Source: Eledone cirrhosa (lineage: Eukaryota; Mollusca; Cephalopoda; Octopoda; Eledonidae). From it: a stretch of DNA of 64,000 bases. Below are positions 50,101 to 57,717 of this stretch, piece after piece. Below the pieces are notes generated by a model, which saw nothing but the letters and a program-made list of their open reading frames with translations, was not told the origin of the DNA and made no database searches. Position 1 is the first letter of the stretch. Each line of letters begins with the position of its first letter. The translations under genes and the position numbers were made by a program. The stretch covers positions 14,116,622 to 14,180,621 of the forward strand of contig OZ024742.1 in NCBI GenBank assembly GCA_964016885.1, read 5' to 3'.

Positions 50101-53060
50101 AGTATGTAATAGTTTTAATATTAGTCTTACCTTCAAGGGTGGTGGAGGGTCTAATACAGAAGTATGTAATAGTTTTAATATTAATCTTACATTTAAGGGT
50201 GGTGGATTGATAGAATTGGTGGAGCATCTGATAAAATGCCATTGTGGTATTTGTTCTGTATATTCTGATGCCAAACTGCTGCTTTGGTAGACATCTGGTG
50301 CCAAACTCTCTTACTGCTGAGGTAGACTTCTGGTGCCAGACTTTCCTGTTGAGGTAGACATCTGGTGCCAGACTTTCCTTACCTAGTAGTACTACATCCC
50401 ATATCCTATGTAATATTTTCATTTCACGCCACTAGTTGTCATTGTTACAACTATATTTCTCATATCCCACTCCATTCCCAACTCTTATATTTTTCCCACT
50501 TTATTCCCAACTCTCATTATATTTCAGTTGTTTTCACTGTAACATAATATATGATTGTTTTCTCTTTATCTTCTACATCCAGGTACCACAATGATGAAAT
50601 CCACTTTAATTTAATGGCCATTGTCTCAGATCGGAAAATGTTATATGAACGCAAGATGAAAGATTTTGAGGTTTGTCCAACTGTAATTCTTCATTGTTGT
50701 AAATCCATTCTTTGCACTGGCAAAGATTGGATGGGTAACTCTCTATCTATGTATATGTAGTAAACATTGGCTTTATCAGTATCTACCTATAAAGTGATGG
50801 GTGAACTAACTGACACAGCTTAAAGTATAGCGGTTCCTCAGAACCTGTTGAGTACCTGACAATGTTTCTAGTGCTGGTGCTATAACAAAATATACCCAGT
50901 ACACTCTGTAGTGGTAGTGCTGGTACAACAATAAAATATGTGGTAGTGCTGGTGCTATAATAAAATACACCCAGTACACTCTGTAGTGGTAGTGCTGGTG
51001 CTATAATAAAATACACCCAGTACACTCTGTAGTGGCAGTGCTGGTGCTATAATAAAATACACCCAGTACACTCTGTAGTGGTAGTGTTGGTACAACAATA
51101 AAATACACCCAGTAGACTCTGCAAGATGGTTAACATTAGACAGGGCGTCCAGTTATGGTATATATAACTGTAGTTGTACATGTATATATGTATTTATGCT
51201 AAAAGGTGTATAATTTCTATATCACCTGTTTACTTTTTGCAGAGCTCTTCCATGGAAACTGATGATATCGGTAGTGAGATAAGCAGACTCCAGATCTTGA
51301 TACAAGAAGAGGAACAAAAGATGGCACGTTATAAAGTAAATATCTTTTACTTTCTTTATTATTTTTATTTTTATATATGTGTGTATGTGTATATATATAA
51401 AAATGTGTGGTTGTGTATATATATATATATTGTGTTCTATTATTTCATTTGAAATAATAAATAATTGTTTCTACTTTAGGCACAAGGCCAGCAATTACCC
51501 AGTACATTACTGGTTCTTTATTTTTCCGACCCCGTAAGGATGAAAGGCAAAGTTGACTTCAGCGGGATTTGAACTCAGAATGGAAAGGGCCGTAACTCTA
51601 TGCGTCAAAGCATGACGTCCGACCCTCTACCGATACTGCCTATCCACTGCCCTTTGAAATAATAAATATTGATATTAATAGTAATAAGGAGTAATAAATA
51701 AACATATTGATGTTATATTGATACCTCGCATTCCTACTCATTGTTATTATTAACACTCTACACTCTAGGGTGGTGGACTGGCAGTATCAGTAGAGTGTCG
51801 CACGCCATGCTTTGCAGCATAGAGTTACGGCCCTTTATGATCTGAGTTCAAATCCTGCCAAGGTTTACATTGCCTTTCATCCTTACGGAGTCGATAAAAT
51901 AAAGTACCAGTAATGCACTGGGATAATTGCTGGCCTTGTGCCAAATGTAGAAACAATTATTATATGTGTATGTATGTGTGTGTATATATATATATTTATC
52001 TTGAGATATTTTGAATTTCTGTCACTTAGAAGATTCTGTGTAAATGTATCCATTGCTGTTATCTTTACAGATTGAAAACATCCGTCGCAAACATAATTAC
52101 TTGCCATTTATTGTTGAACTGCTGAAGTGTTTGGCCAAAGAGGAGAAACTAGTACCTCTGGTAGAGAAGGTAATCTCTCACTACACTTTATTTCTACTCA
52201 TAGTAATACTATATATGTTTGTCTGTGTGACTGTAGGAGACAGTGAAAGTATGCTTGTATGTTGTATGTGTGTGTATGTGTGTCTGTGTGACTAAGAGAC
52301 AATGTAAGTATGTTTGTATGTGTGTATGTGTGTCTGTAAGAGACAGTGTAAGTATGTTTGTCTGTGTATGTTGTATGTGTGTCTGTGACTGTAAGAGACT
52401 GTAAGTATGTGTGTCTGTGACTATAAGTATATGTGTCTGTGACTGTAAGAGACTAAGTATGTGTGTCTGTGACTATAAGAGACTAAGTATGTGTGTCTGT
52501 GTATGTTGTTATGTATGTGTGTGACTGTAAGAGACTGTAAGTATGTGTGTCTGTGTATGTTATGTATGTGTGTGACTGTAAGAGACTAAGTATGTGTGTC
52601 TGTATATGTATAATGGACTTCTGTTTTACATATTTTTCATCATATTCATTATTTAACTTTTAAATCACTCTTAAATTTATTATAACATCATTGTCATCAT
52701 CATCATCATCATCAACGTTTTTACATATATTTGTTCACGCATGGGTTGGGTGGGTCCTTCTCAACACACCACTCAATGTGTTCCTTGATATCCTCTGAGT
52801 CTCAGTGATTTGAGGTCAGCTCTCCCCACCTCAAATCTTTCTTGGTCTACCTCTACTGTGGCTTCCATCGACTGGGATTTCCTGACATGTCTTCACCCAT
52901 CATCATCCATGCACATCACATGCCTTTGAGAGGTGTAATTGTGCAAAGTCAGCTTTTATAATAATAATTGATGCCCTTTCCTCATATTTATCTGTCAATC
53001 TCTCCCTGTTTTGTTTAGGCCAAAGAAAAAGCTGCAAAGAAGAAGGAAGTGAAAGCTTGA
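47045..53060 (+). CDS. UCHL5: UCHL5 (UCH37) deubiquitinase, 3' seven coding exons, 5' part outside window
   Basis: The product is a C12-family cysteine protease that trims ubiquitin at the proteasome (through ADRM1/Rpn13) and in the INO80 complex. Exons join as 47045-47106, 47651-47781, 49135-49201, 50583-50670, 51243-51335, 52071-52169 and 53019-53060: 582 nt, 193 residues plus TGA, all junctions in phase with GT-AG introns. The encoded protein aligns without gaps to human UCHL5 from about residue 125. It shows [14 protein letters not shown], the catalytic His and Asp in [18 protein letters not shown] (15 residues apart, as in UCH enzymes), [21 protein letters not shown] and the C-terminal [14 protein letters not shown] of the ULD region. 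The catalytic Cys exon is not present, so the gene extends left past the satellite. BAP1 shares the ULD-like motif but has a long central insert that is absent here. Recognition is by memory of the family. Confidence 0.95.
47281..47625 (-). repeat. Minisatellite from the tail of a dispersed retroposon
   Basis: About five or six irregular units of 42-60 bp share CAACAAAAAGCACCCAG and CTGTAAAGTGGTCGTG. They are followed by GGAAGCCATAGAAAC, which is the reverse complement of the next stretch of the ATC-tailed element at 58640-58860. The repeat therefore looks like an expansion of the 3' part of that element in the opposite orientation, inside the UCHL5 exon a-b intron. Confidence 0.75.
47651..47781 (+). 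CDS. UCHL5: UCHL5 exon b (catalytic His and Asp)
   Basis: The acceptor is TTTACCAAG and the donor is G|GTGAGT. The catalytic His codon is at 47706-47708 and the Asp codon at 47751-47753, in [18 protein letters not shown]. Both active-site residues expected from this part of the enzyme are intact, so there is no sign of pseudogenisation. Confidence 0.95.
47782..48190. other. UCHL5 intron, AT-rich, nothing recognised
   Basis: This is ordinary intron sequence after exon b, with a C-rich patch near 47960-47990 and a T run near 48130. I see no repeat, RNA gene or exon here. Confidence 0.6.
48242..48410 (+). repeat. 100-bp offset direct duplication
   Basis: GTCTGTATAGACCAAGTCAA at 48242 recurs as GTCTATATAGACCAAGTCAA at 48342. 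The following CTACTGATCTCCCAGACA and GATCTGTTG also repeat at a 100-bp spacing. Two diverged units lie just upstream of a LINE remnant and may belong to the same dispersed element. Confidence 0.75.
48478..48692 (+). pseudogene. LINE ORF2 C-terminal remnant
   Basis: One + frame reads RLHWYGLVM, then [32 protein letters not shown] and ALLEEIL, with two internal stops. The HWYGLVM ... RGRPR ... DL pattern is the usual C-terminal tail of non-LTR retrotransposon reverse transcriptase proteins (a WYGHV, RGRPR and WR motif series). It is inactive and sits in the UCHL5 exon b-c intron. Confidence 0.6.
48780..49034 (+). mobile_element. tRNA-derived SINE with target-site duplication
   Basis: Box A-like TGGTTTAGTGGTTAG and box B-like GGTTGTGAGTTCAATTCTC give an internal Pol III promoter. 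They are followed by a tRNA-unrelated body with CTTGAGCAAGGCACTTTATT and TTGCTCCAGTTTACTCAGCT, typical of cephalopod SINE bodies, and a (CAA)n tail. The element is bounded by perfect 12-bp direct repeats AGTTACTTAGAG at 48768-48779 and 49035-49046. The intact duplication suggests a fairly recent insertion. It lies 100 bp before UCHL5 exon c. Confidence 0.92.
49135..49201 (+). CDS. UCHL5: UCHL5 exon c (end of UCH domain)
   Basis: The exon encodes [22 protein letters not shown] after a Gly codon split with exon b. The acceptor is CTTGGCAG. The donor is CAGAA|GTATGT at 49202. The last bases of this exon are the first bases of a 60-bp minisatellite, so the same donor sequence is repeated downstream every 60 bp. 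The frame stays open through the whole minisatellite to a TGA at 50208. Confidence 0.93.
49192..50211 (+). repeat. 60-bp minisatellite carrying a repeated 5' splice site
   Basis: Seventeen units occur at exactly 60-bp spacing, from ATACAGAAGTATGTAATAG through CTTCAAGGGTGGTGGAGGGT. The first unit begins within UCHL5 exon c, so the exon end and donor (CAGAA|GTATGT, 49202) recur at 49262, 49322 and so on to 50162. Units differ by A/G changes at three positions. The last unit is altered (ACATTTAAGG) and ends in TGA TAG. The plus frame of exon c stays open throughout because 60 is divisible by 3. Confidence 0.97.
50225..50385 (+). repeat. Short tandem repeat with GGTAGACATCTGGTGCCA
   Basis: Three or four imperfect units of about 35-42 bp share GAGGTAGACATCTGGTGCCA and ACTTTCCT. 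They lie directly after the 60-bp minisatellite in the same UCHL5 intron. Confidence 0.75.
50583..50670 (+). CDS. UCHL5: UCHL5 exon d ([12 protein letters not shown])
   Basis: The acceptor is CTACATCCAG and the donor is GAG|GTTTGT. The exon completes the Lys codon begun by exon c and encodes [19 protein letters not shown] followed by YERKMKDFE, the segment after the UCH domain that starts the helical linker. Confidence 0.94.
50862..51125 (-). repeat. 46-bp minisatellite, CACCCAG family
   Basis: Five to six units of about 46 bp share AATAAAATACACCCAGTACA and CTCTGTAGTGGTAGTGCTGG. The CACCCAGTACACTCTGTA core matches the retroposon tail that is also expanded at 47281 and, inverted, at 58863. 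It lies in the UCHL5 exon d-e intron. Confidence 0.8.
51243..51335 (+). CDS. UCHL5: UCHL5 exon e (acidic coiled linker)
   Basis: The exon is 31 codons in phase 0, between TTTTTGCAG and GTAAAT. It encodes a METDD acidic patch, then [14 protein letters not shown], matching the family's METD-like patch and LIEEE helix leading into the ULD. Confidence 0.92.
51460..51655 (-). mobile_element. tRNA-related SINE, left arm of an inverted pair
   Basis: The copy is in minus orientation: GGCACAAGGCCAGCAATTA, CCCCGTAAGGATGAAAGGCA and a box B-like GGGATTTGAACTCAGAATGG mark a family common in cephalopod DNA. It is paired with a plus copy 110 bp downstream. Confidence 0.8.
51768..51961 (+). mobile_element. 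tRNA-related SINE, right arm of an inverted pair
   Basis: The copy is in plus orientation: AGTTCAAATCCTGCCAAGG (box B-like), TGCCTTTCATCCTTACGGAG and GCTGGCCTTGTGCCAAATG are complementary to the left arm along almost the whole length. It ends 109 bp before UCHL5 exon f, in the same intron as its partner. Confidence 0.8.
52071..52169 (+). CDS. UCHL5: UCHL5 exon f ([17 protein letters not shown])
   Basis: The exon is 33 codons in phase 0, between ATCTTTACAG and GTAATC. It encodes the highly conserved [14 protein letters not shown] segment, then [17 protein letters not shown]. In the family this C-terminal ULD contacts the DEUBAD domain of ADRM1/Rpn13 (activating) or NFRKB (inhibitory). Confidence 0.95.
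52190..52615 (+). repeat. GT-rich minisatellite
   Basis: Irregular units share GTATGTGTGTCTGTGACTGT and AAGAGACTAA. They form a G/T-rich run of about 420 bp in the UCHL5 exon f-g intron. Confidence 0.8.
52690..52965 (+). mobile_element. ATC-tailed dispersed element
   Basis: A (CAT)n run is followed by CAACGTTTTTACATATATTT and GCATGGGTTGGGTGGGTCC. Further on are TTTCTTGGTCTACCTCTAC and CATCATCATCCATGCACATC. This layout (trinucleotide run, ACGT, CATGGGTT) is a dispersed cephalopod retroposon style; the coding capacity is nil. Confidence 0.6.
53019..53060 (+). CDS. UCHL5: UCHL5 last coding exon (basic C-terminal tail)
   Basis: The acceptor is TTTGTTTAG. The exon encodes [13 protein letters not shown] and a TGA stop, a short Lys-rich (KEKE-like) tail as expected for this family. 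A second in-frame stop (TAA) follows one base later in another frame; the 3' UTR starts at 53061. Confidence 0.93.
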   Translation, partial: AKEKAAKKKEVKA

Positions 53061-53209
53061 TAATACCTGTTCTCTATCTCTTGCTTTATCCACTCACCTG
53101 TTGGTGTTCATTAGTAAAAGGTAAGCTCTCTCAACAATCCAGTCTGCTTGATGAACACTGAGCTGTTGCTACTAATGTTTCTGGTATTTCTAGTGGTTGG
53201 TTGTTGCTT

Positions 53210-53300
53210 ATCCTCCACCTCCTCCTAACCACACCAGCCTCCACCTCCTCCTCTTCCTAACCACACCAGCCTCCACCTCCTCCTAACCACACCAGTCTAC
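53210..53300 (+). repeat. CCTCC-rich short tandem repeat
   Basis: Three units of CTCCACCTCCTCC plus TAACCACACCAGCCT lie in the putative 3' UTR intron of UCHL5. Confidence 0.8.
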
Positions 53301-53642
53301 TCAACCTCAATTGTGTAAACAGACCTATGATGAGAGCTACTCCAGCTGGGACCAGCCCAGTATATTTTCAGACTATATATCTTCAACTACATTATCCAAC
53401 CTTCTATAACTTTGCAATATATTTTTATTGACTTAGAAAGTTAATGTCACTAATTAATGTTATTTAATGGAACTCATTATTTAGCCAAAAAATATTATTA
53501 TATTAATAGGTGAACAGAGTGAAATAGTCAGCAGTGGCTTTGTGTTATAGTAATAGGTAACTTGTTCTACATATGTACATACTTATATATGTATATATAC
53601 ACACTAAAACCATGATAGTAATGGGGAAACTGTTCTTGTAAA

Positions 53643-53775
53643 TATCATCATCGTTTAATGTCCATTTTCCACGTTAGTATGGGTATGACTCCACATAAGT
53701 ACTGGCTAAGTATGGGATAACATGTCCAACCGTTGTTAGCAGGGAAAACATGTTAAATGATGATGATGATGATAA
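53643..53775. mobile_element. Inverted pair of ATC-element ends
   Basis: ATCATCATCGTTTAATGTCC and ATTTTCCACGTTAGTATGGG at the left face GTTAGCAGGGAAAACATGTT and AAATGATGATGATGATGAT at the right. They are imperfect reverse complements and together make a hairpin of about 130 bp. Confidence 0.6.
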
Positions 53776-53955
53776 CTAATATTTTATATAAAATGTTATT
53801 GTTATATACTTATCTTCAATGTAGTATTACTATCTCTTTCTCTCCCTTTCTAGGGCTGTGTCTTGTTCTTTATGACCACATCCAACGATGCTGTTCTTCG
53901 TCTACTGTATATGTTTACCATTTTCAACACCAAATATCTGATGTTTTCATATATC

Positions 53956-53961
53956 AATAAA
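53956..53961 (+). terminator. UCHL5: Poly(A) signal AATAAA
   Basis: This is a canonical AATAAA hexamer about 0.9 kb after the UCHL5 stop, followed by TTC/TTT-rich sequence (CTTTCTTTATTTC) in the position of a downstream element. It is the first well-placed signal after the putative 3' UTR acceptor. Confidence 0.6.
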
Positions 53962-53985
53962 CATTTGACAATATTATTCAATAAT

Positions 53986-54235
53986 TCTTTCTTTATTTCA
54001 AAATATATATAATATCTATAGAAACTATGTAATATGAGAGCTACAGCTTGATAACATCTGTCTGCCCCCATTAGGTGGCTATTGTGGTATGCTTGAGTAA
54101 GTTTGTGAGTCAGAGATTGATTTGTTGAATTTGGAGGGTGAGTACAGTTTGGTTTGGTAAGAGTCATGGGTACAAGTTGGCGTATGGTTTAGGGTGTTTG
54201 CTGAAGGTTAGTAGACTAATTGGAGCAATAACTGT
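53986..54235. other. Intergenic, nothing recognised
   Basis: This is AT-rich sequence after the UCHL5 poly(A) signal. I see no gene, RNA or clear repeat. Confidence 0.5.
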
Positions 54236-54267
54236 CTTATTTACGCATATATATATGCGTAAATAAG
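54236..54267. repeat. Perfect 32-bp palindrome
   Basis: CTTATTTACGCATATA is followed immediately by its exact reverse complement. It abuts the start of a LINE remnant. Confidence 0.9.
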
Positions 54268-54286
54268 TTGACATTGTACTCAGTGC

Positions 54287-54471
54287 TCCTGTGGGAACCC
54301 CTACATGGACACACTGGAAGAGGAAGACCAAGGTTAACATATGTTGATGCCCTAAGGACAGACACTGGTCTGTTGGAGACGCAGGACATGGCAGCGATAA
54401 TGATGGACAGAGACCACTGGAGAGAACTCGTCCATGGATATCTCAGGAATTTTACCCGCCCTAGAAAATAG
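54287..54471 (+). pseudogene. LINE ORF2 C-terminal fragment, copy 1
   Basis: The open frame reads GRGRPRLTYVDALRTDTG, then LETQDMAAIMMDRDHWREL, and ends TRPRK and stop. A RGRPR ... D ... DR..WR series is the typical end of non-LTR retrotransposon ORF2 proteins in these genomes. There is no start or upstream reverse transcriptase, so it is a 5'-truncated remnant, followed by an AT microsatellite. Confidence 0.65.
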
Positions 54472-54479
54472 AATATATA

Positions 54480-55080
54480 TATATAGGAACAAGTATGACC
54501 CCGACGGCAGAGCTGAAGCCGTTTTGACAGCTATTTCTGGACAGGTAGTTTGTTCCATGCTTGACTATTTATGGTCCATCTGGTTCCTTACCACAATTCC
54601 TTCGTCATTTATATATATATATATATATACCTACATATATCAGGATAGATTCAGTTTGAAACTGGTTAGACCATTACTCAACAGAGTACCCGATACTTGG
54701 AGTAGTAGAGTATGGTTATATTATAAAGTGTCAGGACCCCGATGGCTGAGCTCTTGCTGTTTCAACAGTTCCAGACAGGAACTAGCTGTTGAAATGGCAA
54801 CTCTTTAAAATATATATATATATGAAAGGAAGACCAAGGTTAACGTATGTTGATGCCCTAAGGACAGACACTGGTCTGTTGGAGACGCAGGACATGGCAG
54901 CAATAATGAGGGACAGAGACCGCTGGAGAGAACACGTCCATGGATCTCGGGAATTTTACCCGCCTTAGAGATAGATAGATATATGAAAAAATTCAGGACC
55001 CTGACTGCTGACCTCCGACTGTTTCAACAGCTGGAACTGAACTGAAGTGGCAGGAATATAGCTGGTCTCCTTATAATCCA
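54480..55080. repeat. Three diverged copies of a CCCCGACGGC dispersed element
   Basis: GACCCCGACGGCAGAGCTGA near 54497, GACCCCGATGGCTGAGCTC near 54735 and GACCCTGACTGCTGACCTC near 54988 begin similar modules that continue into a GTTTYRACRG segment and TTCTGGAC/TCCAGAC. The first is followed by GGTCCATCTGGTTCCTTACC, which also follows the large hairpin at 61716. AT microsatellites separate the copies. Confidence 0.65.
54826..54965 (+). pseudogene. LINE ORF2 C-terminal fragment, copy 2
   Basis: GGAAGACCAAGGTTAACGTA through GAATTTTACCCGCCTTAGAG matches 54320-54470 with few changes. It is a second truncated tail of the same LINE family 510 bp downstream, again ended by a microsatellite (GATA)n. 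Confidence 0.7.
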
Positions 55081-55199
55081 TATATGGGCAGACGGTCTAT
55101 GCATAAATAATCTTTAACATTCCCTTGTTTTGGGGTTTTTTTCGGGGAGTGGTCAGTATTAAGTACCCTGGTAAGTAATGGTCTAACTGGTTTTTACCG

Positions 55200-55210
55200 C
55201 CTCCATTCTG

Positions 55211-55244
<34 letters not shown>

Positions 55245-55245
55245 T
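55200..55245. repeat. TA/TG compound microsatellite
   Basis: The run is (AT)n followed by (GT)n, about 35 bp, between LINE/hairpin debris and the next retroposon copy. Confidence 0.8.
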
Positions 55246-55404
55246 GAACAATGAAAATATAACCATTGAAGATAGGTTCTTAATCAGTTCATTGTTTTAC
55301 GATCGTTTCAATGGAACCTCATACTATGAGAGCCTACTACAAAAACAATTGCCTCAATACATAATCTTGTTGAAATAATCTCTTCCAGACTCCATTGAGT
55401 TCTA

Positions 55405-55620
55405 ACATTATCGACCCCCACTGTAAAGTGGTCGTGATGGTAACACAACAAAAAGCACCTAGTACTCACTGTAAATGAGGTTGGCGTTAGGAAGAGTGTC
55501 CAGGCCAAAATCAGTTCTGTGTGAGCAAGACATGGTCATCTGATCTGGCTTGTTTCACAATGGGATAACTCATCTAGCTAATGTGGAAAATGGATGTTAT
55601 ACAGTAATGATGATATATAT
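55405..55620 (-). mobile_element. ATC-tailed retroposon, minus copy
   Basis: CACTGTAAAGTGGTCGTG, CAACAAAAAGCACCTAG and GGTTGGCGTTAGGAAG are followed by CTAATGTGGAAAATGGATGT and a GATGAT end. This is the reverse complement of the element at 58640-58860, here with a single unit of the CACCCAG tail. Confidence 0.7.
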
Positions 55621-55920
55621 GAAAGCCTATGTAATTTGTCTATATATATATGTAACTGTGATCATATCACAGCTACCTCAGTAGTCCACAACTTAAAACA
55701 CCTATAGCAAGACTTATAATACATACAAAACATATTGTATATGTATTCAAATAGTCCTTTATTATAAATAATATTTAGTGCTACTGGTATCTGAAATGTT
55801 CCTACTTTAAAGTGTTTCATACTTAAAAATATTAAATTCTCTCACATTATTTATAACTACACATGTATTAACTTAGAAAATTATAAATTAAACATTGAAT
55901 TTTTGTTTTTAATATAAACA
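55621..55920. other. AT-rich intergenic DNA, nothing recognised
   Basis: There are no supported genes or repeats apart from a short TATATA run near 55640. Confidence 0.5.
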
Positions 55921-56090
55921 TTGTTTCTACTTTCGGCACAAGGCCAGCAATTACCCAGTGCATGACTGGTACTTTATTTTATCGATCCCCGTAAGGATAA
56001 AAGGCAAAGTTAACCTCGGTGAGATTTGAACTCAGAATGTAAAGGGCCGTAATTCTATGCGTCAAAGCGTGGCGTCCTGAAAATTATTGT
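55921..56090 (-). mobile_element. tRNA-related SINE copy (minus)
   Basis: TTGTTTCTACTTTCGGCACA, AGGCCAGCAATTACCCAGTG, CCCCGTAAGGATAAAAGGCA and GAGATTTGAACTCAGAATG match the two intronic SINE copies at 51460 and 51768. Confidence 0.8.
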
Positions 56091-56814
56091 CCAGGGCTCA
56101 AGTTCACCACAACTGATCAAAGGTGCATGTATAGTACATAGAATAATGTACAAAAGTTGGGAAAGTGAACATGATATACAGACGTCTGTATGGAGGGGGA
56201 ATGTCAGGTGTAGTGTTGGCAGTTTTGAAGGATGCAGTGTCCCAACAGCTAACCTATACAAGTAGTTTGTTCCATGCTTGACATTTATTGAATAACTAAA
56301 GGTGACAGTTTTACAATCCACCACTAATTTGCGTACTTAGCCGCTTCCTTCAACATTCATTGCCTGTCGACAACCCCCAACCTCCCTCTGTAGGACCTCC
56401 CACTGCTCACTTTAAGAAAATCTCATGTAGAAAAGCAGGGGGGACAACTCAAGATTTCAGTATAGTAAGGTTTTGAAGATCTTAAATTGTCTCCCCTGCT
56501 TCACATTCAGTCATTCATCTTCGGTGAACAAAATCTTGGTCAGAAGTTAGTTATATCAGATGGTGTCCAGTGTTCATTAGATGTTTCGATCCTTAACCGT
56601 AACAGCACCTTCATTGGTGGCCAAATTACTGCCCATCTTCTCCAGGTTTCCAATTTATTTCCTCTCTCCAGCTCCATAATAAACAAGGGTGAGACCCTTT
56701 CTACTGCCACCCACATCCTGTGAGCTACTTCCTTCTCTTTGTGCGTTGAAAGGAAAGATTAATCTTGATCTTTGGCAAATAGGGCAACAACTGCGTAGAT
56801 GTTTCTCTCTTATT
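56091..56814. other. Intergenic, mostly unassigned
   Basis: A short dispersed-repeat piece (TAGTTTGTTCCATGCTTGAC near 56264) also occurs near 54545. The rest, including 56330-56760, shows no motif I can name. Short minus and plus open frames here lack family features. Confidence 0.45.
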
Positions 56815-57090
56815 AAACCTCACCAGCAAAACGTAATTTTGAGGTTGATGACCAGGTCCGTAGTCAGAAATTATTATACGTCTGTAATTTGATACAGACA
56901 AGTGGGTGTGACATGATAATAAAATGGCCCAATGACGCCATCTGCATGGAAAATAATTTGTAAAGTACTAATGCAATGTGGTGAACAAGGGAATTGTACT
57001 GAGTCAGGTCATGTAATGTTACAAAGTCAGGTATCTCACCTGACTTGGTAACATCACACAATAGGTCTTTGTTTTTTTTTAATTTATAAT
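56815..57090 (+). repeat. Direct duplication of about 270 bp, copy 1
   Basis: CACCAGCAAAACGTAATTTT through ACATCACACAATAGGTCTTT is matched by 57718-57970 with scattered substitutions and a few small indels. The spacing is about 900 bp. It may be a dispersed non-coding element. Confidence 0.8.
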
Positions 57091-57266
57091 GTTTACAAAA
57101 CTTAGATTTACTAAGGCAGGGAGGACAACTCCAGATCAAAACAAACAAAAACAAAAATGAAAATATATTGACTATATCAAAATCTCATGACCAAAAGAGA
57201 GGCTATGTGGTAGCTCCACCTGCTAGAAATAACAGCCAAATGTTACTCATCACATACCATCCTTAA

Positions 57267-57474
57267 CCCTTTAGAATTTACATTACTCTATATATACTAT
57301 TATATTTTCACGGTGAAGGCTTTACCTTATATAATATCAAATCTATGAGATTTTGATATTATTTATTTTGAGAACAATACTTTAATATCAGTATGAGTGG
57401 CCGGTTACAGCTAGTTAGAACAAAAAGAGGTGAGAGAATTCTGGCCGGATATGGCCGGTTTAAATGCTAAAGGG
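57267..57474. mobile_element. piggyBac-type MITE, 208 bp
   Basis: The termini are CCCTTTAGAATTTA and TAAATGCTAAAGGG (14-bp inverted repeats, one mismatch), flanked on both sides by TTAA (57263-57266 and 57475-57478). TTAA duplication plus CCC...GGG ends is the piggyBac signature. Near the right end GGCCGGATATGGCCGG is a short subterminal palindrome. There is no transposase, so it is non-autonomous. Confidence 0.88.
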
Positions 57475-57717
57475 TTAAAATGGAAGGGAATTTTAGATAA
57501 TGAGAGAAATAAAATGATAATCCTGAAACCACCCAGATATACAGGGTTGTTAAGAATCCACATCACATTAGTTTTTGTCAGATCTTTGGAGTTTATTAGG
57601 TAGCCCCAGTTTTACTTTAAAGTTGATGTCTTCACTACACAAAAACCTTTACTAATGTTGAGGCACATATGATGTGCAGAATTTGAACTCGAAATGTAAA
57701 AAGCCCCTGGAGCCCTT

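Larger units (their letters stand above)
53061..53985 (+). other. UCHL5: Probable UCHL5 3' UTR with an intron at 53121-53853
   Basis: After the stop, AAAAG|GTAAGC at 53121 is a strong donor. A pyrimidine tract ending in TTTCTAG at 53853 is a strong acceptor, followed by about 120 bp and AATAAA. Splicing would leave a junction 60 nt after the stop codon. Without splicing the UTR would be about 920 bp and would include a CCTCC-rich tandem repeat and an ATC-repeat element. Transcript evidence would decide between the two. Confidence 0.5.

Noticed and set aside
49124..50422. Long minus-strand open frames across the 60-bp minisatellite
   Set aside because: Antisense by-products of a period divisible by three; the + strand exon c explains the first unit.
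47045..53060. BAP1 instead of UCHL5
   Set aside because: BAP1 shares the UCH and ULD motifs but has a long central region; here the ULD follows the UCH domain through a short linker and the protein ends with a short Lys-rich tail.
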